A DNA stretch of 27,164 bases, taken from NCBI GenBank assembly GCA_031550205.1, contig JAVBOV010000038.1:1-27164 (forward strand), read 5' to 3'. The notes under the pieces were generated by a model. It saw only the letters and a list, made by a program, of their open reading frames with translations, made no database searches and was not told where the DNA came from. Position numbers and translations under genes: made by a program. This stretch comes from JAVBOV01 sp031550205. GTDB lineage: Bacteria > Pseudomonadota > Alphaproteobacteria > RF32 > CAG-239. Shown here piece by piece: positions 21,080-27,164 of this stretch (the stretch's first letter is position 1; every line of letters begins with the position of its first letter).

Positions 21080-21748
21080 TTATTTCTGCTCTGCCAGCTT
21101 CTTATCTTGCGCCATAGGATCATGAGCCATAATTTCGCCCTTATAGATCCAAACCTTAACGCCGATAGCACCGTAAGTGGTGTGAGCTGTAGATGTGGCA
21201 TAATCAATATCTGCACGAAGCGTGTGCAAAGGAACTCTGCCCTCGCGATAATGCTCGGTTCTGGCAATTTCCGCACCGGCCAAACGGCCTGAACAGCTAA
21301 CCTTAATGCCTTCGGCACCCAAACGCAGTGCAGATTGCATAACGCGCTTCATGGCGCGGCGAAAAGCAACGCGTCTTTCCAATTGCTGAGCCACGGCATC
21401 TGCAACCAGCTGTGAATCAAGCTCCGGCTTTCTAACTTCCAAAATATTCAGTTGAACTTCGCAATCCGTAATCTTCTGAATTCCTTTTTTCAACATCTCA
21501 ATATCCTGGCCTTTTTTGCCAATAACCACACCCGGTCTTGCAGAGTGAATGGTAACTCTGGCCTTTTTAGCCGGACGTTCAATCACAATGCGGCTAATTC
21601 CGGCCTGAGCCAATTTTTCTTTTAGATATTCTCTAATCTTCAAGTCTTCATGAAGGTAATCTGTAAACTTGTCGTCTGCATACCAGCGAGAGTCCCAAGT
21701 ACGGTTAACTCCCAAACGAAGACCTGTCGGATTTACTTTCTGTCCCAT
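21080..21748 (-). CDS. rpsC: 30S ribosomal protein S3
   Basis: S3 forms part of the mRNA entry tunnel with helicase function. MGQKVNPTGLRLGVNRTWDSRWYAD is the usual opening. The KH domain shows HSARPGVVIGKKGQDIEMLKKGI (GXXG loop GKKG). The C-terminal domain has MQSALRLGAEGIKVSCSGRLAGAEIARTEHYREGRVPLHTLRADIDYA. Length 222. Its ATG overlaps the rplV stop by one base. Confidence 0.98.
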   Translation of the reverse strand: MGQKVNPTGLRLGVNRTWDSRWYADDKFTDYLHEDLKIREYLKEKLAQAGISRIVIERPAKKARVTIHSARPGVVIGKKGQDIEMLKKGIQKITDCEVQLNILEVRKPELDSQLVADAVAQQLERRVAFRRAMKRVMQSALRLGAEGIKVSCSGRLAGAEIARTEHYREGRVPLHTLRADIDYATSTAHTTYGAIGVKVWIYKGEIMAHDPMAQDKKLAEQK

Positions 21749-22203
21749 TATTTTGCTCCTTGACGCTCTGTTACAACAACGGTCAAATTAGAGAAAGGCT
21801 TCAAAACTCTTGCCCCTCTTCCTCTGCCTCGAGCGTGCATGCGTTTCATAACCAAACCTTTGCCGACATATGCTTCCTTAATATAAAGCTTATCAATGTT
21901 CAGCCCACAATTATTCTCGGCATTGGCAACTGCAGATTGAACAACTTCCTTCACTGCATTTGCAATTCTTTTTCTGGAGAAAGTGAGCTCGGCAAGAGCG
22001 GCTGCAACAGACAATCCGCGAATTGATTGCGCAACCAAATTAAGCTTGCGAGGAGAAGTGCGGATAGAATTGCCGATAGCTTTAACCAAGCGTCCTTCGG
22101 CAACAGTTTCCTTTTTCACCTTAGTTTCAGCTTTGGCTTTAACTTCAGATTTAACTTCGGTCTTAGCTTTGGCCTTTACTTTAGTTTCAGTTTTCTTTTC
22201 CAT
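21748..22203 (-). CDS. rplV: 50S ribosomal protein L22 with Lys-rich N-terminal extension
   Basis: L22 lines the nascent-chain tunnel. The core begins at about residue 40 (KAIGNSIRTSPRKLNLVAQSIRGL) and includes EVVQSAVANAENNCGLN, LYIKEAYVGKGLVMKRMHARGRGRGARV and the C-terminal TVVVTERQ. The first 37 residues are an extra low-complexity segment of Lys, Glu, Thr, Ala and Val (repeated KAK, KTEVK, KAETKVK), making the protein 151 residues against about 110 in E. coli. No better start exists inside the extension, as no Met occurs before the core. Overlaps of one base with rpsS and rpsC (TAATG) indicate coupling, and they fix the start at 22203. Confidence 0.96.
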   Translation of the reverse strand: MEKKTETKVKAKAKTEVKSEVKAKAETKVKKETVAEGRLVKAIGNSIRTSPRKLNLVAQSIRGLSVAAALAELTFSRKRIANAVKEVVQSAVANAENNCGLNIDKLYIKEAYVGKGLVMKRMHARGRGRGARVLKPFSNLTVVVTERQGAK

Positions 22204-22487
22204 TATGCCTCACTCCTTTTGGCCTTCTTATCTGACGCATGGCCATAATAAGTGCGGGTCGGTGCAAATTCACCAAACTTATGTCCCACCATTTCTTCGG
22301 TCACCAAAACCGGCACAAACTTGTGTCCGTTGTGAACACCGAAGGTCAAACCCACAAACTGCGGCAGCATGGTAGAACGTCTTGACCAGGTTTTAATCAC
22401 TTCATTACGACCGGAAGCTTTTGACTTATCAGCCTTCTTCAGAAGATAGCCGTCAACAAACGGGCCTTTCCATACGGAACGTGTCAT
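22203..22487 (-). CDS. rpsS: 30S ribosomal protein S19
   Basis: S19 is a 30S head protein that contacts S13 and 23S rRNA. MTRSVWKGPFVDGYLLKKADK, VIKTWSRRSTMLPQFVGLTFGVHNGHKFVPVLVTEEMVGHKFGEFAPTR and YGHASDKKAKR match the family throughout. Length 94. It starts 12 nt after rplB and ends on the first base of rplV. Confidence 0.98.
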   Translation of the reverse strand: MTRSVWKGPFVDGYLLKKADKSKASGRNEVIKTWSRRSTMLPQFVGLTFGVHNGHKFVPVLVTEEMVGHKFGEFAPTRTYYGHASDKKAKRSEA

Positions 22488-22499
22488 CTTGCTTTCTCC

Positions 22500-23336
22500 T
22501 TATTTCTTTTTGTTGTCATGACGGCTTCTCATAATGAATTTATCCGTCCTTTTGTTAGTACGAGTCTTGTAGCCCTTGGTAGGAACGCCCCATGGAGTAA
22601 CCGGGTGGCGTCCGCCTGATGTGCGGCCTTCGCCGCCGCCGTGCGGGTGATCAACCGGGTTCATGGCCACGCCGCGGGATACCGGCCTAAAGCCCATCCA
22701 GCGGGTGCGTCCTGCTTTACCAAGAGACTTGTTCTGGTTGTCAGGATTAGAAACCGCACCGACGGTTGCCAAACATTCCTCGCGAACGAGACGAAGCTCG
22801 CCCGAGCTCAGCTTCAGCTGAGCATAACCGGCATCTTTACCCACCAGTTGAGCATAACAGCCTGCCGAACGAACCAATTGTCCGCCCTTTCCGGCTTTCA
22901 TTTCAACGTTATGAATAATTGTGCCGACCGGCATGTTCTTCAAAGGCATGGCGTTTCCCGGTTTAATATCTGCCTTGTCGGAAGATATAACCTTATCGCC
23001 GGCTTTGAGCCTCTGCGGAGCCAAAATATAAGCCTTTTCGCCGTCTTTATAGCTGATTAAAGCAATAAAGGCCGAACGGTTAGGATCATATTCGATTCTC
23101 TCAACCTTAGCTTCCTGATCAAATTTATTACGCTTAAAGTCAATAATGCGCAGCTTTCTCTTGTGTCCGCCGCCAATTCTACGACTTGTAACGTGTCCGA
23201 AGTTATCGCGCCCGCCAGTCTTGTTTAAACCGACTGTCAAACTCTTTTCCGGCTGACCCTTATAAAGCTCTGATCGATCAACGATCACCAGCTGGCGCAT
23301 ACCGGGAGTAACAGGCTTAAATGTTTTTAATGCCAT
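22500..23336 (-). CDS. rplB: 50S ribosomal protein L2
   Basis: L2 is required for peptidyl-transferase activity and subunit association. ALKTFKPVTPGMRQLVIVDRSELYKGQPEKSL opens the protein, and GGRDNFGHVTSRRIGGGHKRKLRIIDFKR is the N-terminal OB-like domain. The signature RGVAMNPVDHPHGGGEGRTSGGRHPVTPWG carries the functionally important His229-equivalent. At 278 residues it is full length. Only 3 nt separate it from rplW. Confidence 0.98.
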   Translation of the reverse strand: MALKTFKPVTPGMRQLVIVDRSELYKGQPEKSLTVGLNKTGGRDNFGHVTSRRIGGGHKRKLRIIDFKRNKFDQEAKVERIEYDPNRSAFIALISYKDGEKAYILAPQRLKAGDKVISSDKADIKPGNAMPLKNMPVGTIIHNVEMKAGKGGQLVRSAGCYAQLVGKDAGYAQLKLSSGELRLVREECLATVGAVSNPDNQNKSLGKAGRTRWMGFRPVSRGVAMNPVDHPHGGGEGRTSGGRHPVTPWGVPTKGYKTRTNKRTDKFIMRSRHDNKKK

Positions 23337-23339
23337 AGC

Positions 23340-23663
23340 TTAAATTCCTGTTGTAACATCAATGTTTTGACCATCAGCAAGGCTAACCAGGGCTTTTTTA
23401 TAATCGGAACGATTTCCGACATAACCCTTAAAGCGTTTTTCTTTTCCCTGCTGGCAAATGGTATTCACCTTAGTAACCTTCACGCTAAAAATGGCCTCAA
23501 CGGCTTTTTTAACGTCTTCTTTGGTCGCCCAAGAAGGCACTTTGAAAGTAACCTTTCCGGCTTCCTGACAAAGCATAGATTTTTCGGTAATTACCGGGCG
23601 AGTTAATGTATCATACATTTTTGCAGTTACATCTGCTGCTTTTTTCAAAGATTTCTTAGCCAT
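23340..23663 (-). CDS. rplW: 50S ribosomal protein L23
   Basis: L23 docks trigger factor and SRP at the tunnel exit. YDTLTRPVITEKSMLCQEAGKVTFKVPSWATKEDVKKAVEAIFSVKVTKVNTICQQGKEKRFKGYVGNRSDYKKALVSL matches the family. Compared with the usual protein of about 95 residues, it has about a dozen extra basic residues at the N-terminus (MAKKSLKKAADVTAKM). Its first 8 bases overlap the end of rplD, so translation is probably coupled. Confidence 0.96.
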   Translation of the reverse strand: MAKKSLKKAADVTAKMYDTLTRPVITEKSMLCQEAGKVTFKVPSWATKEDVKKAVEAIFSVKVTKVNTICQQGKEKRFKGYVGNRSDYKKALVSLADGQNIDVTTGI

Positions 23664-24279
23664 TTAATCTCTCCTCCAAGCACTTAACTGCATCTTTGGT
23701 CAACACCAACTTTTCAGCCCTTAAGATGTCATAAACATTGGCACCCACGCTCGGCAATACATTAACGCCGATAATGTTGCGGGAAGCCAATGCAAAGTTC
23801 AAATCAACTTCCTTGCCGTCAATGAACAAAGAGTTATTAAGACCGCACTTAACCAATTTTTCTTTCAAATCTTTGGTTTTCGGAGCGCTTAATTTTGCTT
23901 CATCAACAATAACAAGGGTTCCCTCTTTAGCTTTGCTTGACAAAGCCGTTTTCAAACCGAGCTTTCTAAACTTCTTAGTAAGCTCATGAGAATGATCTCT
24001 CACCACCGGTCCGAACGCAATACCGCCCTTTCTGAACTGAGGCCCCTTGCGAGAACCCTGACGAGCTCTGCCGCCGCCCTTTTGATTAAAAGGCTTTTTT
24101 GGCGTAAGCGCAACTTCAGAACGACCTTTGGTCTTGTGGTTGCCGGACTGCAAACGGGCCAGCTGCCAGTTTACAACGCGGTGTAAAATGTCTGCTCTGA
24201 CTTCCAAGCCGAAAATGGTCTCGGGAAGTTCAATCGAACCCACATTTTTGTTTTCTAAATTTATTACATTAAGTTTCAT
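23656..24279 (-). CDS. rplD: 50S ribosomal protein L4
   Basis: L4 lines the exit tunnel and in E. coli represses the S10 operon by attenuation and translational control. The conserved loop KPFNQKGGGRARQGSRKGPQFRKGGIAFGP is present, as are RDHSHELTKKFRKLGLKTALSSKAKEG and a C-terminal domain ending LVLTKDAVKCLEERL. Length 207. Whether L4 acts on the leader of this cluster cannot be told from the protein alone, but a hairpin is present upstream of rpsJ. Confidence 0.97.
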   Translation of the reverse strand: MKLNVINLENKNVGSIELPETIFGLEVRADILHRVVNWQLARLQSGNHKTKGRSEVALTPKKPFNQKGGGRARQGSRKGPQFRKGGIAFGPVVRDHSHELTKKFRKLGLKTALSSKAKEGTLVIVDEAKLSAPKTKDLKEKLVKCGLNNSLFIDGKEVDLNFALASRNIIGVNVLPSVGANVYDILRAEKLVLTKDAVKCLEERLNG

Positions 24280-24284
24280 AACCG

Positions 24285-25022
24285 TTATTCCTTAACTTCA
24301 GCAACAGGCTCAGCAACTTCGGCAGCAACTGCTTCAACTTTTTGAGCTTTAGCTTTTAAACCGGCAGGTTTCGGCAATGGAGCTTTGGAAGGAATTTTAA
24401 CCGCATCGGTAACATATACCCAAGCGTTTTCACCGCCCGGCACGCCGCCTTTAACAAACAGCAAACCTTTGCTTCCATCCACGGCCACAACCTTAAGGTT
24501 CTGAACGCTGACGCGCTCATCGCCCATGTGTCCGGCCATTTTTTTGCCCTTAAATACCTTACCCGGGTCTTGTCTTTGTCCTGTAGAACCGTGTGAGCGG
24601 TGAGAAACGGAAACACCGTGAGATGCCTCCAAACCCGCAAAATTATGACGTTTCATTGCACCGGCGAACCCCTTGCCTTTAGAGTTGCTTGCCACGTCCA
24701 CATATTGTCCTTTAACAAAATGTTCTACAGATAATTCATCGCCGACAGAAAGCAGGCAGTCTTCAGTAACTCTGAACTCTGCAAGTTTTTTCATCGGCTC
24801 AATGTTTGCCTTGGCAAAATGTCCTTTCAAGGGTTTTGAAACTCTGTTGGCTTTTGCAGCGCCTGTGGCAAGCTGCACAGCCAAATAACCATCCCTGTCC
24901 ATTGTTCTCACATCAACAACCTTAAGGCTGTCAACAGCAAGAACAGTAACCGGCACGTGAGTTCCGTCTGCCTCAAACAGGCGGGACATTCCAAGTTTTT
25001 TTGCGATTAAACCAGTACGCAT
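24285..25022 (-). CDS. rplC: 50S ribosomal protein L3
   Basis: L3 is an early assembly protein reaching the peptidyl-transferase centre. I start at the ATG at 25022 (MRTGLIAKKLGMSRLF) with AAGGA upstream; the open frame to 25043 begins only with TTG. GKGFAGAMKRHNFAGLEASHGVSVSHRSHGSTGQRQDPGKVFKGKKMAGHMG is the family signature. LLFVKGGVPGGENAWVYVTDAVK ends the core. A tail of about 35 residues rich in Ala, Lys, Val and Glu follows (KAKAQKVEAVAAEVAEP), an alphaproteobacterial-type extension. It is separated from rpsJ by 186 nt of repeats. Confidence 0.97.
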   Translation of the reverse strand: MRTGLIAKKLGMSRLFEADGTHVPVTVLAVDSLKVVDVRTMDRDGYLAVQLATGAAKANRVSKPLKGHFAKANIEPMKKLAEFRVTEDCLLSVGDELSVEHFVKGQYVDVASNSKGKGFAGAMKRHNFAGLEASHGVSVSHRSHGSTGQRQDPGKVFKGKKMAGHMGDERVSVQNLKVVAVDGSKGLLFVKGGVPGGENAWVYVTDAVKIPSKAPLPKPAGLKAKAQKVEAVAAEVAEPVAEVKE

Positions 25023-25065
25023 TATATTATTTGTCCTTTTCAATTGGTTGACCTCTCAACTCTCC

Positions 25066-25091
25066 GTCATCCTGAACTTGTTTCAGGATCT
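25066..25091. repeat. GTCATCCTGAAC-type palindrome, copy 1 (in the rpsJ-rplC gap)
   Basis: ATCCTGAA (25069-25076) and TTCAGGAT (25082-25089) form a hairpin, headed by GTC. A second copy with one substitution lies 69 nt downstream. This is a third subtype of GTCAT-headed repeats in this window. Confidence 0.75.
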
Positions 25092-25134
25092 CCTGAAAAT
25101 AAAAAGCCAACATTGGTTTTAATTTTTTTTCCTC

Positions 25135-25160
25135 GTCATCCTGAACTCGTTTCAGGATCT
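25135..25160. repeat. GTCATCCTGAAC-type palindrome, copy 2 (in the rpsJ-rplC gap)
   Basis: ATCCTGAA (25138-25145) and TTCAGGAT (25151-25158) are the same arms as in the unit at 25066-25091; only one loop base differs. Both copies face the same direction. Confidence 0.75.
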
Positions 25161-25175
25161 GCCCTTCGGCACACC

Positions 25176-25196
25176 CGGGCTTTTATATAAAGCCCG
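25176..25196. other. Hairpin after rpsJ
   Basis: CGGGCTTT (25176-25183) and AAAGCCCG (25189-25196) form an 8-bp stem with a 5-nt loop, 12 nt past the rpsJ stop on the minus strand. No T-run follows, so it is not a convincing terminator; it may stabilise or process the rpsJ end of the message. Confidence 0.45.
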
Positions 25197-25208
25197 AATA
25201 ACAAAGAA

Positions 25209-25517
25209 TTATAATTTTATCTCTACATTAACGCCGGCTGCCAAGTCCAATTTCATCAGAGCATCAACAGTTTGCGGAGTAGGATTAACGATATCAAGAA
25301 GTCTCTTATGAGTACGGATTTCAAACTGCTCGCGAGATTTTTTATCTACGTGAGGAGAACGGTTAACCGTAAACTTCTCAATTTGAGTCGGTAGAGGAAT
25401 TGGTCCTCTAACGTCTGCCCCTGTTCTTTTGGCGGTGCTGACAATTTCTTTGGTAGAAAGGTCAAGCAGACGATAATCAAAAGCCTTAAGGCGAATTCTA
25501 ATATTTTGTGTATCCAT
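25209..25517 (-). CDS. rpsJ: 30S ribosomal protein S10
   Basis: S10 (NusE) is in the 30S head and also serves in transcription antitermination with NusB and NusG. MDTQNIRIRLKAFDYRLLDLSTKEIVSTAKRTGADVRGPIPLPTQIEKFTVNRSPHVDKKSREQFEIRTHKRLLDI is the full signature. I start at the ATG at 25517 (102 residues), matching the family. An ATG at 25526 has AGGA closer to it and would add three residues. The first gene of the cluster, it is followed by a 186-nt repeat-bearing gap before rplC, where most bacteria have a short spacer. Confidence 0.97.
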   Translation of the reverse strand: MDTQNIRIRLKAFDYRLLDLSTKEIVSTAKRTGADVRGPIPLPTQIEKFTVNRSPHVDKKSREQFEIRTHKRLLDIVNPTPQTVDALMKLDLAAGVNVEIKL

Positions 25518-25593
25518 GTTAAACATTTTTCCTAATATAACTAGGCGGCAAAAAACAGCACTTGGCGCCATTCTACCACCTACAAGTTAAACC

Positions 25594-25626
25594 CATAATA
25601 CATGGCTCTAAGCCCTTGGTATTATG
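25594..25626 (-). promoter_or_regulatory. Hairpin in the rpsJ 5' leader
   Basis: CATAATAC (25594-25601) and GTATTATG (25619-25626) pair, and inside them GGC/GCC (25604-25606 with 25612-25614) adds a second short helix. It lies about 77 nt before the rpsJ start. A regulatory role comparable to the E. coli S10 leader is only inferred. Confidence 0.45.
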
Positions 25627-25708
25627 TTATATTTTATATCAAATCCCAGACTTCTCGTTTCCAAATTCGTTAGAATTGTTATAGAAACAAATGGTTTCTG
25701 ATGCGGAC

Positions 25709-25737
25709 TTTGTAACATAGACAAACATACATTGCAA
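25709..25737 (-). promoter_or_regulatory. Candidate promoter of the S10 cluster
   Basis: On the minus strand TTGCAA (25732-25737) and TACAAA (complement of 25709-25714) are separated by 17 nt; each matches consensus at four of six bases. It would give a leader of about 185 nt. The surrounding AT-rich sequence offers other possibilities. Confidence 0.3.
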
Positions 25738-25900
25738 GCATTTTCTTCAAAAAAAACAATATTTTTTCTTTTAAAGCCCTTACCCCGACTCTAATTGAGT
25801 CAATCCGCCGATTCGCCCGCTTTTTTAAAAACACCCCTCGATTCCTTTTAAATTAGACAAAACCATAGACTCAAATTAATTTAAAATTAACCTTATACCA
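25738..25900. other. AT-rich gene-free stretch upstream of the S10 cluster
   Basis: No frame of useful length is seen on either strand. It contains a 15-bp interrupted palindrome, GACTC/TAATT/GAGTC (25787-25801), and several A and T runs. I see no RNA gene here. Confidence 0.5.
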
Positions 25901-25938
25901 CCTCTCCCCTTGCGGGAGAGGGTTGGGGTGAGGGGTTC
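25901..25938. repeat. C-rich REP-like palindrome, copy C (inverted)
   Basis: CCTCTCCC (25901-25908) pairs with GGGAGAGG (25914-25921), followed by GTTGGGGTGAGGGG, the inverted form of the C-rich lead-in at 10-22. This hairpin type with its flanking G-rich tail is, from memory, a frequent intergenic repeat in many bacteria. Confidence 0.6.
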
Positions 25939-25960
25939 AAACCAACCATCCTTACCCAAC

Positions 25961-25994
25961 AAAAAAGGCCGGAAAATCTCTTTCCCGACCTTAA
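25961..25994 (-). terminator. Rho-independent terminator without an adjacent gene
   Basis: On the minus strand AAGGTCGGGAAA pairs with TTTTCCGGCCTT over 12 bp including two wobbles, with a GAGA loop and a T-run after it. No minus-strand gene lies upstream within the window: the next sequence is the IS110 end. It probably ended a gene now on the far side of the IS. Confidence 0.7.
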
Positions 25995-26064
25995 AAATCA
26001 CATACCATACGCCTTGCTCCTTGTATAATACATCTATCATTTGCAGCATAATTTGCTAGAATGA

Positions 26065-26200
26065 CCACAAGAGGTGTTGCAACACCTCTTGTGGTGGTCG
26101 GAGATTTCGAGCCTTGCTCTGAGTTTTAAGCTCGTCTGAGAGTTAGAAACCCGACCATATGTCCCTTTTTTCGAACAGTTAAATGAGCCATTGAGCTCGC
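26065..26200 (+). ncRNA. Candidate bridge (seek) RNA of the IS110-family element
   Basis: The non-coding stretch before the transposase folds into three units. The first is a perfect 15-bp stem (26065-26094) with no loop spacer. The second is a long stem-loop closed by TGGTCGG/CCGACCA (26095-26101 with 26151-26157) with inner helices TTTC/GAAA and CGAGC/GCTCG and open internal loops. The third is GAGC/GCTC (26185-26188 with 26195-26198). IS110-group elements are known to encode a structured RNA in this position, whose loops guide the recombinase to target and donor DNA. The exact ends and guide bases are not determined. Confidence 0.55.
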
Positions 26201-26216
26201 ATACAAGGAGGAACAA

Positions 26217-27134
26217 ATGGATTATACAACAATTGGAATTGATGTGTCAAAGGCCAAATTTGACACTTACTTACCTTATATTGATAAACATCTTGTGTTT
26301 CCAAACAACATATTGGGATTCAAAGAGTTTTTCAAGACAATACTAGCAGTGCCGAATATAAGAATTATTATGGAGGACACCGGCTCCTATCATCGAGCCT
26401 TAGAAAAATTTTTGTTATCTAAAAAATGTAAAATCTTTGTGGTAAACCCAAGATATGTAAGGAAATTTGCTCAAGCTCGTGGAGCTTTAGCAAAAACCGA
26501 TAAGATTGATGCAAAAATTATCGCTGAATTTGGCTTGATTATGCCACTTAATAAGAAGATAGAATTACCTGATGATCATTTTGAGTTAAAAGATTTGGTA
26601 GTCAGACACAGGCAAATTACTGACATAATTACAATTGAAAAAAACCATTTAGAAAAACCGTCTTGCAAAATAGCCTTAAAGCAAGCAAAAGCGTCTATTC
26701 TTTTATATAAAAAACAGCTAAAGAGAATTGATTTACTTATAAAACATTTTATTAACTCTCATGATAAATACAAAAATTTATTTAATAAGTTTATTGCGGT
26801 TAAAGGTGTAGGATTTGTTAGCGCAAGTGTTTTGCTGGCAGATTTGCCTGAGTTAGGGCATGTAGACAGAAGGCAGATAGCTGCTTTAGTGGGGGTTGCT
26901 CCTATGAATTGCGATAGTGGAAAGATGAGAGGGCAACGACATATTCGATTTGGTAGAATAGTCGTTAGAAATGCTTTATATATGGCTGTAATCAGTGCTA
27001 TAAGGTGTAATGGTGTTGTTAGCACTTATTACCAAAGATTAAGAAAAAATGGTAAGCCTGCAAAGGTAGCGATAATCGCATGTATGCGAAAAATACTAAT
27101 ACATTTAAACTCAATAGCTCAAGATGTTGTTTGA
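26217..27134 (+). CDS. IS110-family transposase (DEDD recombinase)
   Basis: The 305-residue protein has the IS110 layout: an N-terminal RuvC-like DEDD domain and a C-terminal Tnp domain with a catalytic serine. The acidic residues are Asp9 in GIDVSK, Glu53 in IMEDTG, and Asp95 and Asp98 in KTDKIDAK. A charged helical region (about residues 145-185) precedes the Tnp domain, FIAVKGVGFVSASVLLADLPELG, and APMNCDSGKMRGQRHIRFG holds Ser234. All key residues are present and no frameshift is seen, so it may be active. AAGGAGG lies 5 nt before the ATG. Codons are more A/T-rich (AAA, TTA, ATA) than in the ribosomal genes, as expected for acquired DNA. The right end of the element is beyond or close to the window edge. 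Confidence 0.95.
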   Translation: MDYTTIGIDVSKAKFDTYLPYIDKHLVFPNNILGFKEFFKTILAVPNIRIIMEDTGSYHRALEKFLLSKKCKIFVVNPRYVRKFAQARGALAKTDKIDAKIIAEFGLIMPLNKKIELPDDHFELKDLVVRHRQITDIITIEKNHLEKPSCKIALKQAKASILLYKKQLKRIDLLIKHFINSHDKYKNLFNKFIAVKGVGFVSASVLLADLPELGHVDRRQIAALVGVAPMNCDSGKMRGQRHIRFGRIVVRNALYMAVISAIRCNGVVSTYYQRLRKNGKPAKVAIIACMRKILIHLNSIAQDVV

Positions 27135-27164
27135 AAAAAAGATTGACTCATAACACAGTTACTC

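Noticed and set aside
11886..24888. Many open frames of 60-150 codons on the plus strand opposite the ribosomal genes
   Set aside because: They are antisense shadows of certain ribosomal genes, with low-complexity translations and no ribosome binding sites of note.
27143..27157. ACTCA in the IS right flank complementing TGAGT in the candidate bridge RNA loop
   Set aside because: Five bases can match by chance, and the true right end of the element is unknown.
1..27164. CRISPR array, tRNA or rRNA genes, prophage or defence genes
   Set aside because: No regularly spaced direct repeats, no tRNA cloverleaf or rRNA sequence, and no phage or nuclease-cassette proteins were seen on either strand.

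Overview
The window looks like a chromosomal segment of a low-GC, probably anaerobic alphaproteobacterium. The evidence is the uninterrupted S10-spc-alpha ribosomal gene order with secY-adk-rpsM and without rpsD, an RNA polymerase alpha subunit whose N-terminus begins in the way typical of Alphaproteobacteria, a periplasmic TolB, and an [FeFe]-hydrogenase. A gut or other anoxic lineage is an inference from the hydrogenase; no taxonomic marker was compared by search.

Layout. Positions 1-4700 hold ruvX (minus), tolB (plus), lepA (minus) and a GNAT acetyltransferase (plus), separated by terminators and dispersed palindromic repeats. Positions 4715-7246 hold two adjacent paralogous genes (minus) for degenerate GGDEF/EAL-like proteins. 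A monomeric group B-type [FeFe]-hydrogenase (plus) follows at 7382-8830. Positions 8899-10866 hold two uncharacterised proteins, a 45-residue membrane peptide, a MazG-like pyrophosphohydrolase, a 126-nt palindromic repeat and a 32-bp perfect palindrome. From 11017 to 25517 the minus strand carries 27 genes: rpsJ, rplC, rplD, rplW, rplB, rpsS, rplV, rpsC, rplP, rpmC, rpsQ, rplN, rplX, rplE, rpsN, rpsH, rplF, rplR, rpsE, rpmD, rplO, secY, adk, rpsM, rpsK, rpoA, rplQ. The right edge (about 26030-27164) is an IS110-family element whose upstream non-coding end folds like a bridge RNA.

How it works together. The long minus-strand cluster builds the ribosome, the SecY channel, adenylate kinase and the RNA polymerase alpha subunit. 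Genes inside it are tightly packed (gaps of 0-15 nt, several overlaps), so the few larger gaps stand out: rpsJ-rplC (two palindromic repeats), rplO-secY (structured element), adk-rpsM (consensus promoter and hairpin-rich leader), rpoA-rplQ (hairpin) and the region after rplQ (second copy of the structured element).

The most promising undescribed signals are three. First, a two-copy structured element at 10944-11017 and 15961-16044 has conserved internal loops and compensatory base changes in its helices. Second, a roughly 235-nt hairpin-rich leader follows a consensus promoter before rpsM. Third, there is a candidate bridge RNA of the IS110 element. All structures were folded by eye and need computational and experimental confirmation.
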